From Tethya wilhelma (Eukaryota; Porifera; Demospongiae; Tethyida; Tethyidae): a stretch of 64,000 bases of DNA. The notes under the pieces were generated by a model. The model searched no databases, was not told the origin of the DNA, and saw nothing but the letters and a program-made list of their open reading frames with translations. Below, piece after piece: positions 45,431 through 56,814 of this stretch (the stretch's first letter is position 1; every line of letters starts with the position of its first letter). Where the stretch lies: the NCBI GenBank assembly GCA_964030475.1, contig CAXIPT010000001.1, positions 12,181,823 to 12,245,822 of the forward strand. Reading direction: 5' to 3'. Position numbers and translations under genes: made by a program.

Positions 45431-46060
45431 AGGCGCTCTCTCACGGAAGCGGAAGTAAATTCAAATTTACATTATGTAATGAAGCCACAATTTTAAGTTT
45501 AATAATAATATTGCCCCAAGGGAAGGGAAAGAGACATATGACTTACAAACACAAGTATATACGCGCAAAAATTAACTAATAGTATGCATACAAGTTTGTG
45601 TGGACTATCATTGGCAGTTTTGGACAAAAATGCCAGCTAGGCTGCTGCAGCTTGGACTCCTCAGCAGCAGCAGATGGTAAGCGCTTCACATTTATCTACA
45701 AAACAGCCAGTAGCAAAAAAGTTTGTGTCATCATGAGAAGTTCTGAGCCTGGGAACAAGACTAAGGTAGCACCAGCACGCTCTCAACTCCGATCGTTGGC
45801 TATACAAAGCTCCTGGAACTTTAATACGTTTGCTTCTTTGAGCTATCAAGCCTCTTTTTTGCTTCCCCTTCGCTTTTACTCCTTGGCTTTCGAGCGTTTT
45901 ATTCGCTGAAACCAGACACATGGACGTCGACAATGAACTGCGACGTTTAGAATTACACAAGATAATTGCATTCCGATAACGTATACACGACAATCAGATT
46001 TGAAAATTGGATTTTTGGGCCATAAAATCAAACTGAAATTACTTCCGTGAGAGAGCGCCT
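45431..46060. mobile_element. TTAA-flanked element with inverted ends
   Basis: 630 bp bounded by AGGCGCTCTCTCACGGAAG and its near-complement CTTCCGTGAGAGAGCGCCT, with TTAA directly on both sides (45427-45430 and 46061-46064). The TTAA duplication is the hallmark of piggyBac-type insertion, so this is probably a non-autonomous piggyBac derivative. Open frames inside do not resemble a transposase. Confidence 0.8.
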
Positions 46061-46064
46061 TTAA

Positions 46065-46633
46065 GGCTGGTATATATGCATAGATGATGACATTAATTAA
46101 AGCTTGAAATTATTCACCCCTATACTTAAGAGGGTTTGATATAGCTATATAATGAGAGTATTGCCACTGCCGCCTTGTCAATTTCTTGTTTCCATGGTAA
46201 CCATAACTATACTACCATGCCCCTTGTACAAGTCAATCAAGCTTGGGACAATTTGCTGCTGACTTAAATTTTTTTACTATAATTATACAAGTTGAAGTTC
46301 ATTTTCTACCGTCAAAATTATTTGAATAGAAACTTTTTGTAGCAGCAAATTAAAGAAAATTAAATCAGGCTGACAATAATAAGATATGTGTTGAAAACCG
46401 CTAACTGTGTTAACTAGCTCAATTCAACAATAAAACTCACACATTAATTTTTGGCATGCCTTGGCCACAGTATACTGCAACAGTTATTAATATGTACTGG
46501 CCTTTATAGTATTGAAAAATCATGATACCTGTCTGTGAACTAATAATTGTGCCATCTATAATTTCTCTGCACATGCAGCCCAATACATGTACCATAATAA
46601 TTATTATTCAGCATCAACTTGAACAATGAATGG
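46065..46633. other. AT-rich region, no gene recognised
   Basis: No coding exon or obvious repeat is visible. Confidence 0.35.
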
Positions 46634-46784
46634 TTAATCACCTTTTCTTCTCTTATTTCTTCGCTTAGCAAAGTAGATGATTACAACCATTAGAGTAATC
46701 ACTAATAGTATGAAGAGCAGAATCACAAGTGGAATGACAATTGTCACACATGTTTCTCCTATGGCACTCATTGCAACTCCTATA
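46634..46784 (-). CDS. orphan terminal exon of a single-pass membrane protein
   Basis: After a plausible TATAG acceptor at about 46785, the frame encodes a short lumenal stretch, a long hydrophobic segment (VTIVIPLVILLFILLVITLM...), a basic stop-transfer FAKRRNKRRKGD and a stop. This is the expected end of a type I membrane protein. No upstream exon is recognisable. A solo MITE arm (46889-46930), a hairpin repeat (47068-47221) and a LINE (47224 on) occupy the upstream DNA. Confidence 0.45.
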
Positions 46785-46888
46785 GGAACACAAGATGATA
46801 TTGTAATGATCAAATTGCATGGACCATGCATACCATGCAGAAAATTGCTAAGAGATTTTCAAATGCTAACATTGAAAAATTAGTATAG

Positions 46889-46930
46889 TAAAAAATTTCA
46901 TCATAAAAATGAGTAGTGTAGGAATGGGCA
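46889..46930. mobile_element. solo arm of the 417-bp MITE family
   Basis: GAGTAGTGTAGGAATGGGCA matches the arms of the element at 41524-41940. It is followed by an A15 run. Confidence 0.7.
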
Positions 46931-47067
46931 GTGCTACGTGTAAAAAAAAAAAAAAAAGTAAGGAAACTCATCACTAAGCAGTGATGTTTTATAGATAGCC
47001 CGGCTCTTTCCAGCACTATCAGGGCCCCCCATACCCCTTCAGGGACTAGCTATATACAAGGCATGGC

Positions 47068-47221
47068 CAGAGGAGGTTCAACACAGTTGACCTTTGCTTG
47101 ACCTTTTGTAACTAAAGTCCTCCACGGGCACATAATTATAATGTATTGAACACATGGAGGATTTGGAGGACTTTAATTGCAAAAGGTCAAGCAAAGGTCA
47201 ACCGTGTTGAACCTCCTCTGG
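47068..47221. repeat. hairpin (inverted-repeat) element
   Basis: Arms of about 55 bp: CAGAGGAGGTTCAACACAG ... and its complement ending TTGAACCTCCTCTG, around an AT-rich centre. A related single arm is at 12200-12250. Confidence 0.85.
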
Positions 47222-47223
47222 GC

Positions 47224-50200
47224 ATTATTATTATTATTATTATTAGCTTTACAGTGACTGAACAATTGAGTTGTGATGGTGGGTATAGAAAAAACGTAAT
47301 TGTTAGTGGTATATATATAATGGTTTTCTTGTTTTAGGTCAGTCCCTGATAGTCTGATCCACTTAAGGAACAGCTAGAAAAAGTATATACATAATACATA
47401 ATACATAGTGAAACAAATGGTGAGAACAAAACATGAACAACAACGTCGACACAACAAAAACAACAATGTGAACAACCAATGATAATATTACTAGTATATA
47501 GAGGCGATTAGAAGAACATGGGCAGACGAGCTGGTAGTAAAGCAGTAAATTTAGTCCAGAGATGTTTATTGAGACGAGCTTTTATAGTTTCAATTGTTAA
47601 TGACAAGTCCATGATGTTGGGTGGTATTTTGTTCCATAATCTGACAACTCTATTGAAATAGAAGTGCTGAGTGGTGGATGTTCTATTAAAGCTTAGTTTG
47701 AGCTGGTTTCTGGTAGCTGCATGATCTGGTGTTTGATGTAACAAATGTGATGTACTTATGGATGTTCATATTATCTTCTGAATCTTTGAGGCATTTAACC
47801 AGAAACATCAAGTCCTGAAGGTCATACCGGTACATCAATGGTAGCAAATTCAAAGCGAGAAGCCTGTCTTTGTAATTAGACTGAGAATCATTCAGTATAT
47901 ATATACCTAGTTGCTCTTCTTTGTACTCTTTCAATATTACTGATGTCCTTATGGAAGCGAGGTCTCCACAACGGAGAGCAATAAGTTAGGTGTGATCGAA
48001 TAAGAGAAAAATAGAGCATTTTCTTTAGGTAGACCGTTGCAGATGTTGGAAGGGTCCGTCTAACTAGGTGGAGTGAGCCATAGGCTTTTGACAAGATTTT
48101 TTTGTAATGCTCAGACCATGAAAGATCATCTCTAACTGCGATACCCAGATCAGTTTCAGTGTTTGAGAATTCTATCACATTTCCGGATAGGTAGTAGTGC
48201 CTGAGTTGATCAGTGATACTTGAGGCTCTGCTGAGCATGTACTTCAACACACTGACACTTAATTGTCTGAGTTTAATTGAAGACTCCAGTTTGAGCACCA
48301 CTGTTCAACATCAAATAAGTCAACTTGGAGTGAGAGTTGATCATGAAGTGAAGTGACAACTTGGATGATCTTGGCATCATCTGCAAAAAGCAGACAGTCT
48401 GAGAAATTGATTGAAGCTGGTAAGTCATTTATATAAATTAAAAATAGCAATGGGCCAAGGATACTTCCTTGAGGAACTCCTGAAATTACTTGTAGTGTGC
48501 TCGACTTGTGCATGGCCATCAATATCAATGTAGTGCACTCTGTCTGTTAGGTAGCATTGGAACAGATCCCACAGTGGGCCTGTAATGCCAATTCGCCACA
48601 ACTTTAGTAGTAATTTATCATGGGGTACAGAGTCAAATGCTTTTTGGAAGTCAAGGTACACTATGTCAACTGATTTTTTCTTGTCAACGTTTAGGTATAT
48701 ATCTGAAAAAGTAGTCAATAATTGGGTCAAGGATGACTTCCCTTTGGTAAAACCAAATTGATTCCTATTTAGCTTAGGCCTGAAAAATTGAATGATGTTT
48801 TTGTAAATTATAGATTCAAGCACTTTGGAGATGATACAAAGAAGTGAAATTGGACGATAGTTATTGACACAAGATAGGTCTCCCTTCTTTGGTACAGGTG
48901 TGATCTTATGTACTTTCCATTCTTGTGGAAGAGTGCTTGTGCTCAAACAAAACTGGAACAGATAGTAGATTGGGTCCAAAAGAGATGTTGCACAGAGTTT
49001 CAGGATCTGTGGGTGGATGCTGTCACATCCAAATGATTTAGTTGGATCCAGAGCACAGAGTGCTTCCTAGATATCAGACCTAGTAATATTAATTTGTGAG
49101 ATAAAACTGCCCGGTGGTTGGAGGCTATTGGTATTGAGAGAGTTAGAGGACGTTGTATAAAGGTGGAGTTGAAGTATCTGTTAAAACATTCTGCTATCTC
49201 GACATGTGGATCAGCAACGGTTTTCCCGTTATGAATAATGTGGTTTGGTTTCAATTTGCTTTGGTTAAGCTGTTTGAAGTGACTATAAAGTTTTTTGGAA
49301 TCATGCTTAAATAATAAGGTAAGGTTTTCCAGATAACGGTTTTTGGCTGAGTCGATTAGCCTTTGCAATTCATTTTCAGCTGTTTCCAGTTTGTTTGAGG
49401 CTGATGAATTTCTTCGATATTTCCGTCTTATTGTATGTACGCAGTTAAGCTTAATTGTGTTGTATACTTGAGTCAAACCATTTTGGGTGCACTTTCTTTG
49501 CCAATTTAACTTTAGGTATGAATGTTTCACGAGCTGCCTCTATTATGCTTTTGAGGTTGTTCCATGCAGAGTCTGCATCTGTTACCTGCTCATGCATGTT
49601 CCATAGAATAAGTGGCATAGTGGATGAAGTCGTCCATGTTTTCGCAATCACCTCTAGAATAGAGATACTTAAAGGAGTTATGATCTTGGTAATGTTTACT
49701 GTGCTGTGGAGTGTGTGTCAAGAGATCAACAGTAATTATGTAATGATCAGATGGTGAGTTTTGCATGCATATTAAGATTGATGACTCGTGAAGGTTCGTT
49801 AGTTAGAATTAAGTCTAATATATTTCCGTGTATGTGAGTTGGTTTATCAATGACTTGTGTCAAATTTAGGCTGAAAATAGTATTGCAGAAAGAAAGAGAA
49901 AAGTTTGTAGTGCCAGTAAGTGCTGACCAATCTACGTGAGGTATATTGCAATCTCCAAGAATAATTATATCCGAACATATATTGAGGAGTGAATTTAAGT
50001 AGTCTATCACTTCATCTTGATAGGTCTCTGGGCAAGAGGGAGGAATGTACATACAAACAATCAATACATGTCTTAGGCGAAATGTCTACTTCAATTGTGA
50101 GCAACTCCAATGATGACACTATGTTTGAAGACAATTCTTTTGAAATAGCAACTAGAATTCCACCGCCTCTCGACCCTCTGTCTCTACGATACATTGTGTA

Positions 50201-51330
50201 TTTGTGTGGAAAGATCTCCATATCTAAGATTGAGTCATTTAACCATGTTTCAGTAACACAAATTATGTCTATTGATCTGCTGTACGTCCATGATTGCAAG
50301 TAGTTGAGTTTGTTTACAATACTGCGTGCATTCCAAAGGGCTAAAGATAGTCAGTGAGTAGGCTTGTCACCAGTCTCAGAAGTATTGTTCTGTACCAGTG
50401 GGTTGCGGAGTATTGTTGCTGAATCCTCACAATCGTTATCTTGTGTGAGTGATTCTAAGGTTTTTAAGGTTTCTAAATTAATGGCTTGGCTGTTAGAACC
50501 TTCTGGTGTGGCACTTCTAGGTCTAAGAGTGTGACTTGTCTGTGATTGATGTTCTTCAGACTGATTCTTAGCCAGCTGGTGTTTGAATCCTGATGGAGAA
50601 ATGCTTCCATACTTGGATCCCTTCACAAAGATTGCATTGCCTCTAAGTTTTATGAGTTTTCGATCAATTCCTGACTCAATCAGTGCACGTCTTTCTCGTA
50701 ACAGGATCGATTCATTGGCTCTTTCTTCTATTGACATGTGTGGCTTAATGGCAAATGATTTAGGAGGTATTTTGTATCGGTTTGCTAGTATCTCTTGTAC
50801 TTCACAAGAGCGGATTAGTTTCACCAGGATTGGGCGATTGCTATCAGACTTGTATTTACCCAATCTTGAGCAATCTCTGATAGGGGTTCCCTGCGGACTT
50901 TCTTCAATTCCATATAACAGAAGGTTGAACCTCCTGTCAGTAGATTGTACACGATTTGTATTGGCAGCAGGCTTTGGCACAGTAGGCTTGTGTTTTACTA
51001 GACCCAACACCTAGGCTAGTATTGATGGGCAATGAACTTCCTGCCTCTGAACTCTCTGAGGCATCAGTAGCTGAAGATACTAGCTGTGGTTGAGACTTAA
51101 CTGCCTCTAGCAGAGCTATTCTCTTTGTAAGTGACTGTATCATATTCTTCAGCTCTTGAATTTCATGTTACTGTGCTTTGTTTGTACAATGTAGATAATG
51201 ATAGGGTGTTTTGGAATTAGAATAGAACTCTTTCTTTGATAGACCAGCACAGCCCTTGTGTAACTTGGCTTGGCATTCACCCTCACACATGATGGATAAA
51301 CTAGGGGAATGCACGCATTGGTGGGCGAGC
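47224..51330 (-). mobile_element. nearly full-length CR1/L2-like LINE, frameshifted
   Basis: The minus strand carries both LINE ORFs. ORF1 (about 51330-50351) starts with a PHD-like zinc finger (MCEGECQAKLHKGCAGLSKK...HYLHC), then a short coiled coil and a basic domain (FNLLLYGIEESPQGTP, CSRLGKYK). ORF2 (about 50303-47508, several frames) has an AP endonuclease (CVTETWL, RGGGILVAI, ILGDCNIPHVDW), a reverse transcriptase ([66 protein letters not shown]) and the usual C-terminal RVWNKIPPNIMDL-type end. Many frameshifts and a few stops make it inactive. It ends in an (ATT)n tail at 47224-47245. Copies of its 3' part lie at 56815-58306 and 61459-62240. Confidence 0.88.
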
Positions 51331-51364
51331 CGAAGCGAGATAGCTCTGGCTATATAGACTATAG

Positions 51365-51675
51365 ATATAGACTACAAGGAGTGTGGCTCGCTTCGCTCGC
51401 CACGCTCCTTGCTTGTGTATAGAGTATTCTAATGTTTACTGCTAGGTGCATGATGCCAGCACAGTGAAAGGTAACCATACTGTTACAGATCTAGAGTATG
51501 CGACTCTTAGCAATTTGGCCAGCTCAGCAATTTACCTCACAACGTGACGTCACAAACGACCCTTTTCCGACTTCCGCCATTTTTGCAATCAGCTGGCAAA
51601 GAAACCGGCTCGTTATCTGGCTAGCTGTGTTTCGTGTACAGCGACAGAGAAGCAGACTCCTAGTAGTGAGTGTTC
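51365..51675. repeat. dispersed repeat with hairpin end, copy of 41205-41457
   Basis: Starts with a palindrome around GGCTCGCTTCGCTCGCC (51369-51413) and runs through CTTCCGCCATTTTTGCAATC to GCGACAGAGAAGCAGACTCC. The reverse complement is at 41205-41457. It abuts the 5' end of the LINE. Confidence 0.7.
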
Positions 51676-51960
51676 TCACCTCGTTACGCTTCTTTGTGAA
51701 AGATTGGCTCCCATATCGCACTTCTTTGTCGGATACAGATGCCACTGGTAAGCCTTGTCAGCGATCTCAGAAACAGTTAGCCATACTTGTATCGCTTGTT
51801 GTTTTATCCTAGGCTAGCACTGTATAAGCTGGCTTTCTAGGCACTCTTTTCTTAGCTTGTATTCTCCATGGTCCAGAGAAAAAGCAGCTTTTAGCTCGAG
51901 GTCGCATCACTTCCGGTGACCCTCCGTAACACACGGACACACGGACGTATGGCACGCGCA
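51676..51960. other. region without recognisable gene
   Basis: Mixed-composition DNA between two repeats. No exon is supported. Confidence 0.3.
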
Positions 51961-52145
51961 TCGTAACAAAATTCAACGATGTAATATGACATCGATAATC
52001 GACGTAATATTACATCGAAACGATGCTATACTACATCGTGATCAATGTCGATGTAATATTGCAGCGAAACGATAAAATATGACACCGATCGTAAAACGGT
52101 GCAATATTGCATCGTTTCGATGTAATATTACATCGAAAAAATAAT
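51960..52145. repeat. palindromic CGATGTAATATTACATCG repeat array
   Basis: Multiple direct and inverted variants of CGATGTAATATTACATCG and TCGTTTCGATGTAATATT in 180 bp. The same words recur at 53310-53404, where contig D ends. Confidence 0.8.
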
Positions 52146-53300
52146 CTCATTTATGCACAAATTCGCGACTGTGAGACCTTTGACCTTGATCAGAATTGTG
52201 CAATATAGCTCCTAAAGGCGGCTTGTTGCAGCATGCATATTATACATTATGATTGTGCACAGCTAAATGAAGTATACACCATGATTATCAACTGCTTGGC
52301 TTTGCAGCAAATCAAGTTAGTCCATGTATGGCACGAAATGGCATGCTTTAATATGGAAAAGTACTAGTACTATACTATAATATTATATTAGTCCAACAGG
52401 GCTGGCTGATTTCATAATACACTGACCTCTGGTTGATTCCATTATATATTATTTTATAGGAACTAGGCAACAGGCTTATAATTAAGGTTATTATTATTTT
52501 CTCAATAATATTATACAAAGGGCCAGAGAGCTAATAGGTGTAAAGGAAAGAAAACTACAATAATTTATTATAACTGCAAACTATAGCAAACAAGCAATAG
52601 AAAATTATAACACTCTGAATAATATATATCCTTTACTTATATCTAATTACTATTATTTATACTGTAGTTTTTTCTTTGCGCCTTTGGTGGTGTGTATTTC
52701 ACATAATTTATAATAATAATAATAATAATAATAATATAGCCACTGATAGTATGTATATTGCATGCATGAGAACCAGTCTGAGAGTGGTGCTCAAAATCAG
52801 TTCTGAATCAGAAAACAGAATCAGATTCTCTGGCTCATGCATACTCTCAGCCTGCAGTTGCAGATGGTTGCAGATGCCACTGATGCATTTTGCAGCAAGT
52901 TGGCCTGATAGTGTATAAGTGCATGTTTGCTAGCTTTTGCTCCAACCATTAGCTTCCCGAAGATCCCTTTTCAATGTATTAACTATAATAATTATAGTGC
53001 TCAAGTATATTTATTGTGTGCGTGATGAGGGGGTGGACAAACAATATATATATAGTCATCTATTTGTAATGACATTGTGTGTTATTGCCATCCAGTTGTC
53101 AACAACATATTTTCAAGAAGTGCACCAGCTAATTATAATTATAAGAAAAATTCGGCGCCAGAGAAAGGGAGGGAATAAATTTCTGGCTAGTCAGTCCAGA
53201 CTCAAGCATCAAAAATGTAATCTCTCTAAGCTCGAGCTTCATAACTCAGCAAGTGTCAAGGTCTAAGTTCAATCGTCAACCTTGTGCATAAAATAAGATT
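52146..53300. other. AT-rich region, no gene recognised
   Basis: Contains an (AAT)n tract at about 52710-52735. Frames at 52676-52918 and 52937-53266 are low-complexity or without domain. Confidence 0.35.
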
Positions 53301-53309
53301 ATATTTTTT

Positions 53310-53404
53310 GCGATGCAATATTACGCCGAAACGATGTAATATTGCACCGTTGTGGACACGGTGGCAATTTACATCGTTTCGGCGTAATATTGCATCGACA
53401 TCGA
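53310..53404. repeat. second palindromic CGATGTAATATT element at a contig end
   Basis: GCGATGCAATATTACGCCGA and GGCGTAATATTGCATCGAC are inverse arms of about 40 bp around GTTGTGGACACGGTGGC. The contig stops at its right arm (N at 53405). Confidence 0.8.
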
Positions 53405-53405
53405 N
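53405..53405. other. scaffold join, contigs D/E
   Basis: A single N at the end of a palindromic repeat. Confidence 0.95.
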
Positions 53406-54880
53406 ATGGGCAGAAATAGTTGGTAATATGCAAATGAGTTGTAGAAAAAACAAGTGGCAGCTGCTCACTTCAGTTTGTACTAGCTACCATACTAAATCAA
53501 TATTCTATGATGTTTAGCTTCATTTTATCTAACCTTAGCAAATTTTGCGCTGAAGATCTTGAAAGTTCAACTCTTTGGGACCATAAAGATGTAAATAGTT
53601 TCTTAGCGCTGTGAAATTTAGCCTAACGCCAGGTGGTTGAATAAATCATGTCAATCTTGCAACCGTTCAGAGTAGTAATAATACTTTGACCTTTGCACCA
53701 CCTTCATCTATTTATCCATAATTTCAAAATTACACACTCTATGAAATTTTGCGCTGAAGATTCATGTAGAGCAAGAGTAGGAGCATCGAAATACGGTAAG
53801 TCTGAACTCTGAACTCCAATACTGGCCTAACGGCGGGAGGTACAAAATTGCGAAAATTTTCGATTTTCTAGCTAATTAACGTAATTTATTCATAAATGCA
53901 TGTCATAATACATGGAAAATGGTGTAGATCATGTAGATATAGTAGCAAACTGAATATTGAATATTATAGCTTTTAAGTAGTGAATTCTTGAAAGCTAATT
54001 AATTTCTAGCCATGATCAGCTAATTTCAGCCCCTCCATTCATTAAATTGAAACATAGCAATTTATGCAAGTGCTTGCTAGATCAATGCTCTATAAAGGTT
54101 TGTAGCAGCAAAGAAACCCTTTTAAGGTGTAGTTGTGGACAAAGATGATCGCTAATCAGTGTTGCTAAGAGTAAGTGCGCAAAAAATAGCACATTATAAT
54201 ACCATGGCCATAGCATAAATTTTGCGACTGAAAAAACTGTGCCACCCATTGCATGATGAATTCAGCACTCAGGGTCTCAATAACGTGCATTCCCCACTTT
54301 AACTTCCAACTTGAAGCCATTGCCAGAAATCGCTGGACATTTCTCATTTTACTTAGCCAACTTTCGCTTAATTAGAACAGCCATTTTATATAAAGAGTCA
54401 ATGGGAGAAGGCTTGTGCAGGCTAAAATCGACTTACCTTGAAATAGGACTGTCCTTATGAGATGTAAAGAAACTCTCCTGGCACAAAAAAGTAACCATTG
54501 CTCTTCTCTGGAATTTTCCCTGAGCCCACCCTTGTGGCTGCTACTTTTCCCATTGACAGGTCGCTTTCTCCAGCAACAATCAAACATAATAATATCTTCA
54601 ATCACCTGTGGTCACACTTTCTGGAACACTTCAACCCTGATCTCCCGTGTTCATTCCACTACGTTTGTGCATGCAATAGATGTACAAGCAACTGTATCAG
54701 AACCCACCACAGTCAATAACACCCAAATTATTTGTTTGTTTACTCATTGTGTTCATAGTTTTAATTAATAATTATTACTGCAGCAGCACCCCTAGTTGGT
54801 GTCTGTCAGCCACCTTCATGCCAGTGAACTCTCACTCAGTTATCATTCACTGTTCAACAATTTCTGGTGTTGCTGTAAAG
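53406..54880. other. AT-rich region, no gene recognised
   Basis: No convincing exon. Frames at 54457-54768 and 54372-54605 overlap on opposite strands and show no domain. Confidence 0.35.
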
Positions 54881-54881
54881 C

Positions 54882-54916
54882 TTATTACTATTATTATGAT
54901 TATTATGATTATTATT

Positions 54917-54952
<36 letters not shown>

Positions 54953-55008
54953 GTTGTTGTTGTTGTGGTTGTTGTTGTTGTTATTATTATTATTATTATT
55001 GCTGCATG
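54882..55008. repeat. compound trinucleotide microsatellite
   Basis: Successive ATT, GAT/ATG, GTT and ATT tracts. Poly-Met/Val/Ile and poly-Thr/Asp frames here are artefacts. Confidence 0.95.
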
Positions 55009-55540
55009 AACTCTTAAACTTTGACTTAGAAATCTGACAAGTAAATATTCAAAACCTTGAAACACCATTCCAGAGACCAATGGTCAAAGTTCACTAATAC
55101 AACACTGCATGACCTTCAGCTCCACCTCATATTTTTCCTCGAGGCTCTGAAAACACGGAAGGAAGCAGAATCTGCGCATGCGGAAAAATGTTTCTGCAAA
55201 CCAAGTGGTGGGGGGTCAAAGTGCACAATTGCGAATTATTTTGCGCTGCAGATGATATCGCGTGCACATGTAATAGGATACGAAATTTTCTAGTCATGTT
55301 TATTTTCATTTCAGATACAAGCCAGAAGAACACAAAAAATGATCATATCTGTAGAGTGAAGGTTGTTGAGAACTTGACTGCTTGCTTGTGTTGACTGCTG
55401 GTCTTGTGTCCCACTAGCTTATATTGAAGTAGCATGTCCATTGGAGTCTTGGGCTCTGTTTCTCTAATAACAATAAATTAAACATAACAATACATGATCA
55501 TACATACATACACTGGAATAAACAAGATATGAAAGCATGA
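55009..55540. other. region without recognisable gene
   Basis: No exon is supported. The frame at 55057-55293 has no domain. Confidence 0.35.
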
Positions 55541-55544
55541 AGGT

Positions 55545-55765
55545 TATGGCCCAGTCAGAGCAACAAGAATGTGGGAGTGAAACTTGGGTCGCTGGTCAGA
55601 GCAAATAGAAACAACATGTGTGAAACTTTGCCTACAAGACCTGAAAACAGGTCACCGGTCAGAGCAAATTGAAACAACAATAGTGTGTGTTTGTGTGTGT
55701 AAAACTCTGCCTACAATTAAGATCCAAAAACAAGTCACCGGTCAGAGCAAATAGAAACAACAGTA

Positions 55766-55796
<31 letters not shown>

Positions 55797-55945
55797 TGTG
55801 TGTGTGTGTGTGTGAAACTCTGCCTACAAGACCTGAAAACAGGTCGCCGGTCATAGCAAATAGAAGCAGTGTGTGTGTGTGTGTGTGAAACTCTGCCTAT
55901 TAGACCCAAAAACAGGTCGCCTTTCAGAGACAGTAGAATCAACAA

Positions 55946-55991
<46 letters not shown>

Positions 55992-56150
55992 CTGCCTGCA
56001 AAACCTGATAACAGGTCGCCAGTCAGAGCAAATAGAAAGAACAGTGTGTGTGTGTGTGTGAAACTCTGCCTGCAAGACCTGAAAACAAGTCACCTGTCAG
56101 AGCAAATAGTCTAAGAAATAATATTGTGTGCGTGTGACTAAATTGCCTAC
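55545..56150. repeat. compound minisatellite with embedded TG tracts
   Basis: About seven units of 85-110 bp. Each has GTGAAACTCTGCCTACAAGA, CCTGAAAACAGGTCGCCGGT, CAGAGCAAATAGAAACAAC and a variable (TG)n tract. The TG length varies unit to unit. Frames rich in His-Thr or Cys-Val are artefacts. Confidence 0.9.
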
Positions 56151-56814
56151 AATTAAGACCCAGTCTACTTTTCAAAACACAAATTTATCTGACATAAATC
56201 CATTGCTATACCTGATTTTTATCACATAACCATCTAAATGTAGACAAAAAAGCATTGAGACGTAAAATGTATTAAATATTAAATTTGTATAATACACTGA
56301 GCCAACTTTAGGCCTGAGTAAAATTAGTCTCCAATTGTGCTTTTGGCAATGTTCAAATATTTCTCCTATTATGCTCCAAATTTTACTCTATTATGCTCAC
56401 AATAATTTTGGAATTCAACTTTAGATAACAAGCCACCTGTGGGGCCATGTAAGCTTAGGCACCCCCAGGCCAATAATGAAGCCATATTGTGGCACGTAAT
56501 TCCTAGCTGTGCAGAAATTATATAGACCAGCACTAGCGTGAGTCTCCACGCTCTTCAAATTCAGCCAACGTTCACAAAAAGCTCTAGTATTACTCTTTGC
56601 TAGTTTTTTGGCTTACTTAGCTACTTTTTTCCCTGGCTGCACCCGTTTTCAACGCTAAATCTGAGTGTTCTCGATCGCGAACACGTCAAACGTAAGCCAC
56701 ACCCCCTAGATCAAGGAAAATATTAACCTATTATATGCTGGAAAAGTGCTGGATGCTAGAAGCGTCCAATTATGCTTAAAATTATGCCGGCATAATCTAC
56801 GCAGTCCTAACCAA
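56151..56814. other. region without recognisable gene
   Basis: No coding exon or clear repeat. Confidence 0.35.

Noticed and set aside
45661..45993. Coding frame inside the TTAA-flanked element
   Set aside because: No transposase motif, and overlapping frames on the opposite strand are equally long.
54680..55080. Poly-Met/Val/Ile, poly-Asp/Tyr and poly-Thr/Ile frames
   Set aside because: Products of a compound trinucleotide microsatellite.
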